NCBI GenBank assembly: GCA_934098555.1
Contig: CAKOOQ010000036.1
Coordinates: 1 to 7,709 of the forward strand
Reading direction: 5' to 3'
Length of the DNA: 7,709 nucleotides
Origin: an uncultured Bacilli bacterium
Lineage (GTDB): Bacteria; Bacillota_I; Bacilli_A; RF39; UBA660
Part shown: positions 1 through 6,427 of the stretch, piece by piece
How positions within the stretch are numbered: the first letter of the stretch is position 1
How the letters are laid out: the number at the start of each line of letters is the position of its first letter
Position numbers and translations under genes: made by a program
The notes under the pieces: generated by a model
What the model was told of the DNA's origin: nothing
Databases searched by the model: none
The model's input: only the letters and a program-made list of their open reading frames with translations

Positions 1-13
1 CCTTGATAGCTAG

Positions 14-22
14 TTATCCACA
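14..22 (+). promoter_or_regulatory. Single DnaA-box-like nonamer
   Basis: The nonamer TTATCCACA matches the consensus DnaA box exactly. It is alone, with no cluster and no AT-rich unwinding element that I can separate from the general A/T richness, so it does not indicate an origin. It may be chance or an isolated DnaA site near the end of a gene lying left of the window. Confidence 0.2.
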
Positions 23-25
23 ATT

Positions 26-39
26 TACAAACGTTTGTA
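26..39. repeat. 14-bp perfect palindrome
   Basis: TACAAACGTTTGTA is a perfect 14-base palindrome. A second, imperfect palindrome (GATAGCTAGTTATC, one mismatch) lies just left at 5-18. With almost no loop these suit dimeric protein binding better than RNA hairpins. No gene start is visible next to them, so their role is unknown. Confidence 0.4.
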
Positions 40-51
40 GAATAAAATAAT

Positions 52-97
52 AAAAAAAGAGGATAGAATTACAAATCGTAACACTATCCTTTTTTTT
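52..97 (-). terminator. Bidirectional intrinsic terminator after RNase J
   Basis: A hairpin has a 7-bp outer stem (60-66 with 84-90, AGGATAG/CTATCCT), a 2x2 internal mismatch, and a 4-bp inner stem (69-72 with 78-81) closing a 5-base loop. On the minus strand it is followed by a T-run (the A-run 52-58 read in reverse), so it ends RNase J transcription directly after its stop codon. On the plus strand it is followed by eight Ts (90-97), so it could also stop a convergent transcript from the left. Confidence 0.85.
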
Positions 98-1769
98 AAT
101 TTTGTTTAACTTCCATAATAACGGGTAAAATCATTGGGTGTCTTCCTGTTAAAATACTAATATAGGGTGAAAGTTCTAAAATAATTTGACCTTTTAAATC
201 AGTATAACTATAATTTCCTTTGGCAAAATTGTCTCGAACAATTTGAGAAATCTTCTTTTCAATTTTGTCAATTAAATTGGCGTTTTCATTAACCATAACA
301 AATCCTCTAGTAGTAACATTAGGTTTTAATAAAAGTTGTTTTGTTAAAGGATTGATGTTGATGATGGCCATTAAAATACCGTCATGACTCATAACTTTTC
401 TTTCTTTTACAACAGAGGAACCAATATCACCGATACGGGAACCATCGACATACACATCGCCTGCGGTTACGCTTTTTCCTCTTACAATACCATCGTTTGT
501 AAGATTGATGGTATCGCCGTTTTTACAGATGAAAATGTTTTCTTCTGGAATATCACAGCTGATAGCCAAATCACGATGGGCCATTAACATACGATATTCA
601 CCATGCATTGGCATAAAATATTGTGGTTTAACAAGTCGAAGCATAAGTTTTAATTCTTCTTGTTTACCATGTCCTGATGTATGAATATCTGAAAATTCAT
701 TATTGGTGAAAACTTTAACACCTTTTAAGTAAAGTTTGTTGATAACACGACTCACACTTGCGGCATTACCTGGAATTGGTTTTGAAGAAAAGACAACTAA
801 ATCATCATTTAAAAGGGAGATTTGTTTGTCCGTACCATTGGCTATTCTTGATAAAGCAGCTAAAGGTTCTCCTTGACTTCCTGTACAAAGAATGCATATT
901 TCATTTCTTTTTAGGCTTTTCGCTTTGGCAGGATCGATAAAGATACTACGGTCTTGAATCATCCCATTTTCTAAAGCAATTTCAATGCTTGTTTTCATAC
1001 TTCTACCAAAAACCATAATTTGGCGGTTGTTTTTCCGACAGGTTTCAACAATGTGTTTTAAACGGTAAATGTTTGAAGCAAACGTGGCAATAATGACACG
1101 GCCATAATGTTTGGAAACAATATCATTTAAGGTTTCATCGACACAGGATTCTGATTTTGAATAACCTTCTGATAAGGCATTTGTACTATCGGAAAGTAAA
1201 AGTTTAACACCTTCTTCACCAATACGAGCTATTTTATGAAAATCAGCAATCGGTCCGATAGGGGTTAAGTCAAATTTAAAGTCTCCCGTTTCAAAGATAA
1301 TACCTTGAGGTGTTCTAATAACAACAGCGAAACTATCCGGAATGGAATGAGTTGTATTAATAAACTCAAGTTCAAAATATTTGAATTTTAAATGACTATC
1401 TTTATCAATCATTTCGATACTTTGATAATCTAAATGATTATCTTCTAGTTTGTTTCTAATTAAACTAGCTGCAATGCGTGGGGCATAAATAACCGGGATT
1501 TTAACATTTTGGAGCAAAAAAGAAATACCCCCGATATGGTCTTCATGACCGTGGGTAATAACTAAAGCTTTTATTTTACTTTCATTTTCTTTTAAATAAG
1601 TAACATCTTGAATAACATAATCGATTCCCATTAAGTCTTCTTCGGGAAACATAACACCAGCATCTATAATAATAATTTCGTCCTGATGTGAAACGATATA
1701 CATATTTTTACCAACTTCACCAAGCCCGCCTAAAGCAATGACGGACGTGATATCCTTATTGTTTTGCAT
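96..1769 (-). CDS. rnjA: Ribonuclease J (5'-3' exo/endoribonuclease)
   Basis: This 557-residue protein is a metallo-beta-lactamase/beta-CASP ribonuclease, cytoplasmic, acting in mRNA decay and in rRNA and tRNA maturation. The zinc-binding motif HGHEDH is at residues 73-78, followed by H141 (TTHSIPDS), D163 (GDFKFD) and H389 (MPMHGEYR). These lie one position before the metal ligands of Bacillus subtilis RNase J1, and the length also fits. The beta-CASP insert spans roughly 207-370, with SGHG at 365-368 for RNA phosphate binding; the C-terminal domain covers about 450-557. The intact HxHxDH marks it as the active J1 type rather than the J2 paralogue, whose motif is degenerate. The start is the ATG at 1769, behind AAAGGAG. 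The frame stays open to 2045, but that extension is antisense to the pilin-like gene and lacks family sequence. It is transcribed alone, diverging from the SRP operon. Confidence 0.97.
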   Translation of the reverse strand: MQNNKDITSVIALGGLGEVGKNMYIVSHQDEIIIIDAGVMFPEEDLMGIDYVIQDVTYLKENESKIKALVITHGHEDHIGGISFLLQNVKIPVIYAPRIAASLIRNKLEDNHLDYQSIEMIDKDSHLKFKYFELEFINTTHSIPDSFAVVIRTPQGIIFETGDFKFDLTPIGPIADFHKIARIGEEGVKLLLSDSTNALSEGYSKSESCVDETLNDIVSKHYGRVIIATFASNIYRLKHIVETCRKNNRQIMVFGRSMKTSIEIALENGMIQDRSIFIDPAKAKSLKRNEICILCTGSQGEPLAALSRIANGTDKQISLLNDDLVVFSSKPIPGNAASVSRVINKLYLKGVKVFTNNEFSDIHTSGHGKQEELKLMLRLVKPQYFMPMHGEYRMLMAHRDLAISCDIPEENIFICKNGDTINLTNDGIVRGKSVTAGDVYVDGSRIGDIGSSVVKERKVMSHDGILMAIININPLTKQLLLKPNVTTRGFVMVNENANLIDKIEKKISQIVRDNFAKGNYSYTDLKGQIILELSPYISILTGRHPMILPVIMEVKQN

Positions 1770-1782
1770 AATTAATAAATTT

Positions 1783-1789
1783 CTCCTTT
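1783..1789 (-). promoter_or_regulatory. Ribosome binding site of RNase J
   Basis: AAAGGAG on the minus strand lies 13 bases before the ATG at 1769. This is longer than the 6-9 bases seen for the other genes here, but no alternative start codon lies closer. It fixes the RNase J start downstream of the much longer open frame. Confidence 0.75.
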
Positions 1790-1823
1790 CAAAAAATAAG
1801 TTTAAAGTTGTTTCGCTGGGAAA

Positions 1824-1852
1824 ATTATAACGCAAAAAATTGTAATTGTAAA
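1824..1852 (-). promoter_or_regulatory. Promoter of RNase J (sigma-A type)
   Basis: On the minus strand the -35 is TTTACA (1852-1847, 5 of 6 consensus), the spacer is 17 bases, and the -10 is a perfect TATAAT (1829-1824). The predicted transcript starts near 1817, giving a leader of about 48 bases before the ATG at 1769. Its -35 box lies inside the spacer of the opposing promoter. Confidence 0.8.
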
Positions 1853-1868
1853 GTTTTAATGCTATAAT
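1840..1868 (+). promoter_or_regulatory. Promoter of the pilin-ftsY-ylxM-ffh operon
   Basis: The -35 is TTGTAA (1840-1845, 4 of 6), the spacer is 17 bases, and the -10 is a perfect TATAAT (1863-1868). The preceding TG at 1860-1861 makes it an extended -10 (TGCTATAAT). Transcription should start near 1875, so the ATG at 1867, which overlaps the -10, cannot be the translation start from this promoter. It is the only clear promoter found ahead of ftsY. Confidence 0.8.
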
Positions 1869-1884
1869 GAAACAGGTGGTAAGG

Positions 1885-2292
1885 ATGATAAACAAACGAG
1901 GTTTTACATTAGTTGAACTCATTGCGGTGATAAGTCTTTTAGGCCTTTTGATGGTGGTTGCGGCAACCAGTGTTTCAAAAACTTTAACAGAAAGTAAAAA
2001 TAAGCTTTTAGAAGAACAAATAAAAAGTTTAAAAGATACAGCCATTACTTATGTTACTAATAAAAAGTATTATTTTAAGGCTTGTCCAGATACTTTCAAT
2101 CCTGAAAAAATCACAGCCAAAGATAAAAATTGCTATCGTATCGTTTCAATATCTGAGCTTGTGAAATCGGGTTTATTTGAAAATAAAAATAATATATGTA
2201 AAAAGGAAAAAGAAATCGTTGTTTATCGTAAGAAAAGTGGCTCGTATGATTCTTTAGAAACATACTTAGAAAGTGACACATGTGAATATTAG
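1885..2292 (+). CDS. Type IV pilin-like (prepilin) protein
   Basis: The product is 135 residues with a class III prepilin signal. MINKRG is a short basic leader, cleavage is expected between G6 and F7, and the mature protein begins FTLVELIAVISLLGLL, with the conserved Glu at mature position 5 (E11) and a hydrophobic helix to about residue 29. A helical stretch follows (about 30-57), then a small C-terminal domain with four cysteines (C67, C83, C105, C133), possibly two disulfides. Such proteins form pseudopili of the type II secretion/competence (ComGC-like) class after processing by a prepilin peptidase, which is not in this window. I chose the ATG at 1885 because AGGTGG lies 5 bases upstream and the ATG at 1867 overlaps the -10 box. 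It is first in the operon, 14 bases before ftsY. The exact pilin type cannot be told. Confidence 0.85.
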   Translation: MINKRGFTLVELIAVISLLGLLMVVAATSVSKTLTESKNKLLEEQIKSLKDTAITYVTNKKYYFKACPDTFNPEKITAKDKNCYRIVSISELVKSGLFENKNNICKKEKEIVVYRKKSGSYDSLETYLESDTCEY

Positions 2293-2306
2293 AAAGAGGA
2301 AACATT

Positions 2307-3299
2307 ATGGGATTATTTGATAAATTAAAAAATATGGTTTCTAAAAAGGAAACGCAAACAGAAGAAGAAAATTTAAAAGATTATGAAGAAGGCTTGAAAA
2401 AAACAAGAGAAGATTTTGTTTCAAAATTAAGTCTTTTAGGTATTAAATATAATAAAGTAAGTGATGAATATTTTGATGAATTAGAACAAATTTTAATTAT
2501 GGCCGATATTGGGGTGGATACGGTATTTTCCTTTTTAGAACGTTTGAAAGACCGCGTTAAAAAAGAAAATATTACGGATACAAAATATTTAAATGAAGTT
2601 ATTGTTGATGAATTATTTATTATTTATGTTAATAATGAATCTTTATCGGATAAAATTAACTTAGCGAAAGAAGGACCTACCGTTATTTTAATGGTTGGGG
2701 TAAATGGGGTTGGTAAAACGACTAGTATCGCCAAACTTGCCTATAAATATATGAATGAAGGCAAAAAAGTGATGATGATTGCTGGAGATACCTTTAGAGC
2801 GGGTGCTGTAGAGCAATTAAAAGACTGGAGTGAAAAAACAGGTTCTTTATTTTATGGCGGAGAAAGTAAAGACCCAGCTGGTGTTATTTTTGATGGCCTT
2901 GCAAAAGCTAAGGAAGAAAATGTGGATATTGTTTTAGTGGATACGGCAGGAAGATTACAAAATAAAGTAAACTTGATGCAAGAGTTAGAAAAGATAAATC
3001 GAATTATTGATAGACAAATTCCTGGAGCTCCCCATGAAGTGTTACTTGTTATTGATGCAACGACAGGCCAAAATGGTATTTTACAAGCCAAAAGTTTTGG
3101 AGAAATCACCAATATTACGGGTATTGTCTTAACAAAATTAGATGGGACAGCCAAAGGTGGTATTGTTTTAGCGATTAAAGAAGCTGTCGGCATTCCTGTT
3201 AAATTTATCGGTTTAGGTGAAAAAATGGAAGATTTAAAACCTTTTGATATTGAAGCCTATATTTATGGTTTATTTAAAGGAATGATTGACAATGAATAA
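2307..3299 (+). CDS. ftsY: Signal recognition particle receptor FtsY
   Basis: This 330-residue SRP GTPase is the membrane-associated receptor for Ffh-ribosome complexes and hands nascent chains to SecYEG. The N-terminus MGLFDKLKNM looks like the amphipathic membrane-binding helix. The acidic A region is minimal, as in other Firmicutes. The helical N domain covers about 25-110. The G domain carries the P-loop GVNGVGKTTS (131-140), DTFRAGA (161-167), DTAGR (212-216), TKLD (276-279) and GLGEK (302-306). DTFRAGA and the canonical GLGEK separate it from Ffh. Length matches B. subtilis FtsY (about 329). AGAGGA lies 6 bases before the ATG. It overlaps ylxM by 8 bases, so the two are probably translationally coupled. 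It contains the only tryptophan codon (TGG) in the genes of this window. Confidence 0.97.
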   Translation: MGLFDKLKNMVSKKETQTEEENLKDYEEGLKKTREDFVSKLSLLGIKYNKVSDEYFDELEQILIMADIGVDTVFSFLERLKDRVKKENITDTKYLNEVIVDELFIIYVNNESLSDKINLAKEGPTVILMVGVNGVGKTTSIAKLAYKYMNEGKKVMMIAGDTFRAGAVEQLKDWSEKTGSLFYGGESKDPAGVIFDGLAKAKEENVDIVLVDTAGRLQNKVNLMQELEKINRIIDRQIPGAPHEVLLVIDATTGQNGILQAKSFGEITNITGIVLTKLDGTAKGGIVLAIKEAVGIPVKFIGLGEKMEDLKPFDIEAYIYGLFKGMIDNE

Positions 3300-3588
3300 A
3301 TTTTTAAATTATAATGATTTGTTTAATCTTTATAAAGAGTTATTAACCTTAAAAGAACAGGAGATATTTGCTCTTTATTATGAAGAAAATTATTCACTGG
3401 GAGAAATAAGTGAGAATTTAAATATCTCTCGTAGTGCAGTGGGAAACACGGTTAAAATCGTTGAAAAAAAACTGGATAAATACGAAAGTATTTTACATAT
3501 GAAAGAAATGAAAGAAAAATTAACTGACTTTAGTGAGAAACTAGCCGATGAAAAATTAAAAAAAGAACTGGATAAGATTATCAATTAG
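3292..3588 (+). CDS. ylxM: YlxM family SRP-associated HTH protein (UPF0122)
   Basis: A 98-residue helical protein with a helix-turn-helix resembling sigma-factor region 4: LTLKEQEIF leads into SLGEISENLNISRSAVGNT (about 35-53), then a charged coiled C-terminal part (about 57-98). Between ftsY and ffh this is the standard place of YlxM. In Firmicutes it is linked genetically to the SRP and reported to modulate SRP activity, although the fold suggests nucleic-acid binding. I start it at the ATG at 3292 (ATGAATAA overlap with the ftsY stop), 10 bases after AAAGG. A TTG at 3286 is also in frame and would add two residues, but only 4-5 bases from the same ribosome binding site. The family assignment is solid from context and HTH; the biochemical role is less so. 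Confidence 0.9.
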   Translation: MNKFLNYNDLFNLYKELLTLKEQEIFALYYEENYSLGEISENLNISRSAVGNTVKIVEKKLDKYESILHMKEMKEKLTDFSEKLADEKLKKELDKIIN

Positions 3589-3603
3589 AAAAGAGGAAAA
3601 ATT

Positions 3604-4911
3604 ATGTTTGAATACTTAGGAGACCGTTTAACGAACGCTATTAAAAATATTCGAGGTATGGGATCTATTACCGAAGAAAATATTGGCGAAGCCATGCGGG
3701 AGATAAGAATGGCTTTATTAGAGGCCGATGTTAACTATACCGTTGTGAAAGAATTCGTTACAAATGTGAAAGACAAAGCTTTAGGTATGGAGGTTCAAAA
3801 GAATGTTAAACCAGACGAGTTATTTATTAAAATCGTTAAAGATGAATTAATTGCTTTATTAGGGGGCGAAGTAGCTCCTTTAGAAACCAGTAAAAATCCA
3901 ACCATTTTAATGCTTGTCGGTTTACAAGGCTCTGGAAAAACTACGACGGCCGGCAAACTTTCGAATTACTTACGTAAAAAAGAAGCGAAACATCCTTTAC
4001 TTGTGGCTTGCGATATTTATCGTCCCGCGGCGATTGACCAATTAAAAGAAGTGGGTAAAAGTTTAAACATTCCGGTTTATGAAGAAGGAAAGAAAAAGCC
4101 GGTTGAAATCATTAAAAATGCTTTAGACTATGCCAAAGAAAATAAAAATGATTATATTATTATTGATACAGCAGGGCGTCTTCATATCGATGAAGCTTTA
4201 ATGGCGGAATTAAAAGAAATTGAAGAAACTTATAAACCTCATGAAGTGTTACTTGTTATAGATGCCATGATGGGCCAAGATGCTATCAATGTGATTGAAG
4301 GCTTTAATAAAAATCTTCATTTAACGGGTTGTATTTTAACAAAACTAGATGGTAATACTAAAGGTGGTGTGGCCTTATCCGTTCGTCATTTAACCAATGT
4401 TCCTATTAAATTTGTGGGTGATTCTGAAAAGTTAGATGGTCTATCACCTTTTTTTCCAACACGTATGGCCGAACGTATCTTAGATATGGGCGATATTATG
4501 GGCATTGCTGAAAAGGTTGAAAACATCATTTCGGAAGACGAAGCTAAAAAAGAAGCCGAAAGAATGATGAGTGGCAAATACGATTTAGAAGATTTCCTTA
4601 ATAATTTAAAACAAATTCGAAAATTAGGGCCTCTTGAAAATATCATTAAAATGCTTCCGCAAGCTAGAAAAATGGGCCTTAATAACGTATCTATTGATCC
4701 AAAACAAATGGGACATGTCGAGGCTATCATTTTATCTATGACTCCTTATGAAAGAAAACATCCTGAGGTTTTAAAAAATAGTCGTAAGTTAAGAATCAGT
4801 AAAGGCTCAGGAAGACCGGTTGAAGAAATTAATCGTCTCTTAAATCAATTTGAAGAAATGAAAAAAATGATGAAAATGATGAAAAATGGGAACTTAAAAC
4901 TACCTTTTTAA
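3604..4911 (+). CDS. ffh: Signal recognition particle protein Ffh (SRP54)
   Basis: This 435-residue GTPase binds signal peptides and SRP RNA and docks on FtsY. The N domain has the ALLEADVN motif (37-44). The G domain has the P-loop GLQGSGKTTTAGKL (106-119), DIYRPAAIDQL (137-147), DTAGR (188-192), TKLDGNTKGG (246-255) and the closing-loop region GDSEK (272-276). The M domain (about 300-430) is methionine-rich, with the RNA-binding helix-turn-helix around SGRPVEEINRLLNQFEEM (402-419). The protein ends soon after the MKKMMKMMKN stretch, so its tail is slightly shorter than in B. subtilis (446). AGAGGA lies 6 bases before the ATG, and the gene follows ylxM by 15 bases. No hairpin terminator follows it, so the transcript may read into the lipoprotein block. 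Confidence 0.98.
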   Translation: MFEYLGDRLTNAIKNIRGMGSITEENIGEAMREIRMALLEADVNYTVVKEFVTNVKDKALGMEVQKNVKPDELFIKIVKDELIALLGGEVAPLETSKNPTILMLVGLQGSGKTTTAGKLSNYLRKKEAKHPLLVACDIYRPAAIDQLKEVGKSLNIPVYEEGKKKPVEIIKNALDYAKENKNDYIIIDTAGRLHIDEALMAELKEIEETYKPHEVLLVIDAMMGQDAINVIEGFNKNLHLTGCILTKLDGNTKGGVALSVRHLTNVPIKFVGDSEKLDGLSPFFPTRMAERILDMGDIMGIAEKVENIISEDEAKKEAERMMSGKYDLEDFLNNLKQIRKLGPLENIIKMLPQARKMGLNNVSIDPKQMGHVEAIILSMTPYERKHPEVLKNSRKLRISKGSGRPVEEINRLLNQFEEMKKMMKMMKNGNLKLPF

Positions 4912-4920
4912 AAAAAACTT

Positions 4921-4929
4921 TGATATACT
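4921..4929 (+). promoter_or_regulatory. Extended -10 promoter for the lipoprotein block
   Basis: TGATATACT fits an extended -10 (TGn then TATACT, 5 of 6 consensus). No good -35 is found 16-18 bases upstream, in the 3' end of ffh. A start near 4936 would give a leader of roughly 15 bases, ending in AAGGAG (4939-4944), 7 bases before the ATG at 4952. No terminator separates it from ffh, so it is probably an internal promoter. Confidence 0.5.
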
Positions 4930-4951
4930 GGTCTAGTTAAGGAGCGTATGT

Positions 4952-5602
4952 ATGACAAAAAAGATAAGTTTGATACTTTTGGTTTTATTTTTAGTAGTAG
5001 GCTGTACAAGAGTAGAAAATACTTCTTTAGATACGCTTTTAAGTGAAACTGCCACGGCGTCTAAATTAAAAAATATTTACCGAGCCGGTTATACCTATTA
5101 TGTCCCTAAAGGGATGAGGTTGTTATCACATGAAGAAAGTAATGAAATATTAGAACAAGAAAATCATATTTATTATATGTATGTGGACCGAGTAAGTTAT
5201 TATAAAAAGATAAAAAAAGATTATAAAATTAACGCGAATGCTTATTATAGCCGAGCCATTGAAGGCAATAATATGTTTGGTTATGTCGAAATAAAAAATA
5301 CGGAAAATAACAAATATTTTATTGAAATCATGTATAATTATGCTAAAATAGAAGTAATAGTAGATAAAGAAAAAGATATGAATAAAGCTGTTACCTATGC
5401 GATGAGTATACTAAGTTCGATAAATTATCAAGACAAGGTTTTAGATAGTTTAATGAGTGAAGATATTTTGAAGACGAACGAAGTAGAGCATAATATTTTT
5501 GAAAGTGCCGAGACCGAAAGTGGCTATTTAAAAATTGTTGAAGAATATGGTCAATATGAAGATAAAGAAGATAATGTTGACCCCGACTTTATTCGGAAGT
5601 AA
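4952..5602 (+). CDS. Lipoprotein of unknown function
   Basis: I do not recognise this 216-residue protein. It has a lipoprotein signal: basic MTKK, a hydrophobic core (5-16), and a lipobox VVGC with the lipidated cysteine at C18. It should be anchored on the outer face of the cytoplasmic membrane. The mature part looks folded and Tyr-rich. One stretch (about 46-60) includes AGYTYYVPKGM, another (about 72-84) HIYYMYVDRVSYY, and a third (about 120-140) KYFIEIMYNYAKIEV, suggesting alternating beta strands with helices between. The last 40 residues are acidic and probably disordered. No enzymatic motif is visible. AAGGAG lies 7 bases before the ATG; a nearer ATG at 4948 is out of frame. It is first in a block with the acidic FtsY-N-like protein and ytxG/ytxH, 14 bases before the next gene. 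Confidence 0.8.
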   Translation: MTKKISLILLVLFLVVGCTRVENTSLDTLLSETATASKLKNIYRAGYTYYVPKGMRLLSHEESNEILEQENHIYYMYVDRVSYYKKIKKDYKINANAYYSRAIEGNNMFGYVEIKNTENNKYFIEIMYNYAKIEVIVDKEKDMNKAVTYAMSILSSINYQDKVLDSLMSEDILKTNEVEHNIFESAETESGYLKIVEEYGQYEDKEDNVDPDFIRK

Positions 5603-5616
5603 GATGGAGGGTAATC

Positions 5617-6426
5617 ATGGGATTATTTAATAAATTAAAAAATGTATTGTTTGAAGAAGAAGAAATAGAAGTTCCTGTGGAGGAACCCAAAAAAGAAGTC
5701 GTAAAAGAGGTTGTGAAAGAAGAACCTATTAAGAAGAGTGTGTCACTGGAAGAAGATATTCCGTCTTTAAATGCAGAAGAGTTTCACAGTGAAAAGTCTT
5801 TTGATTTTCCTGTTTTTGATGAAGAAGAATTTACAGAAGTAAAAAAAGAACAAAAAATGGCGAAAGATACCATTCCAAATAGAAGTATGGGCATCAACTT
5901 ATTTGATTATGAAAGACCAAAAACTAAAAAAGATAATGATGTTAAAATTAAGGCTCCTGAAATTAAAGGCAGAGCCTATGAAGCTAAAAATACAACATTA
6001 AGTAAGCATAAATTTCAGCCATCACCGGTTATTTCACCTGTTTATGGAGTTTTGGACAAGAATTACAAAAAGGAAGATATTATTTTAGCTAAAGACGAGA
6101 AAAAAGCGGTAGATGTGGATGATGTTCGTAAAAAAGCCTTTGGAACTTTAGAAGAGGATATTGAAAAGAAAATGAATCCTCCTAAGAGAAGTACGGTTCC
6201 TAAGGAAAAAACAATTGATGAACTATTAGAAGCTTCTTCTTATGAAGAAATCAATCTACAAGATGATGAAAAATTAGATGTACCAATGAACTTAGAACAA
6301 CTAGATCAAAGAGAGAAAAAGCAACCTAAACCTGTCGAAGATAAAAAAGACACCGAGAATGATACTTTCGAAAATGATTTATTTGATTTAATTGATTCTA
6401 TGTATGAAAATAAGGAGGATGAATAA
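5617..6426 (+). CDS. Acidic low-complexity protein with FtsY-like N-terminal anchor
   Basis: I do not recognise this 269-residue protein. It begins MGLFNKLKNVLF, almost identical to the start of FtsY (MGLFDKLKNM) and similar in style to the amphipathic membrane helix at the start of SepF; it should bind the inner face of the membrane. Residues 13-130 are highly charged, Glu/Lys/Val/Pro-rich and probably disordered. A less biased island follows (about 132-158), with FQPSPVISPVYGVLDKNY at 133-150. Next come a charged helical stretch (DVRKKAFGTLEEDIEK, 169-184), another disordered part, and a short C-terminal helix motif NDLFDLIDSMYENKEDE (253-269). This pattern of anchor, spacer and short linear motifs suggests a membrane-tethered scaffold. 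The C-terminal SepF domain is not visible. GGAGG lies 6 bases before the ATG. The last codons carry the ribosome binding site of the next gene, which starts one base after this stop. Confidence 0.8.
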   Translation: MGLFNKLKNVLFEEEEIEVPVEEPKKEVVKEVVKEEPIKKSVSLEEDIPSLNAEEFHSEKSFDFPVFDEEEFTEVKKEQKMAKDTIPNRSMGINLFDYERPKTKKDNDVKIKAPEIKGRAYEAKNTTLSKHKFQPSPVISPVYGVLDKNYKKEDIILAKDEKKAVDVDDVRKKAFGTLEEDIEKKMNPPKRSTVPKEKTIDELLEASSYEEINLQDDEKLDVPMNLEQLDQREKKQPKPVEDKKDTENDTFENDLFDLIDSMYENKEDE

Positions 6427-6427
6427 G

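Noticed and set aside
1867..1884. Upstream ATG start for the pilin-like gene
   Set aside because: It overlaps the perfect -10 box and lacks a ribosome binding site; the ATG at 1885 gives a standard 6-residue prepilin leader.
1770..2045. N-terminal extension of RNase J to 649 residues
   Set aside because: The added 92 residues are antisense to the pilin-like gene and cross both promoters. The ATG at 1769 has a ribosome binding site and gives the family length and catalytic spacing.
3286..3291. TTG start for ylxM
   Set aside because: Only 4-5 bases from the Shine-Dalgarno; the ATG at 3292 is better spaced and overlaps the ftsY stop in the usual coupled way.
4417..4431. Altered closing-loop motif of Ffh (GDSEK in place of the usual GxGEK)
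   Set aside because: Ser at the third position is known in other Ffh proteins such as Thermus; the Asp is less common, but all other GTPase motifs are intact, so loss of function is not indicated.
4905..4914. TTTTTAAAAA at the end of ffh as a terminator
   Set aside because: A pure A/T palindrome with no GC stem and no loop; it is not a credible intrinsic terminator.
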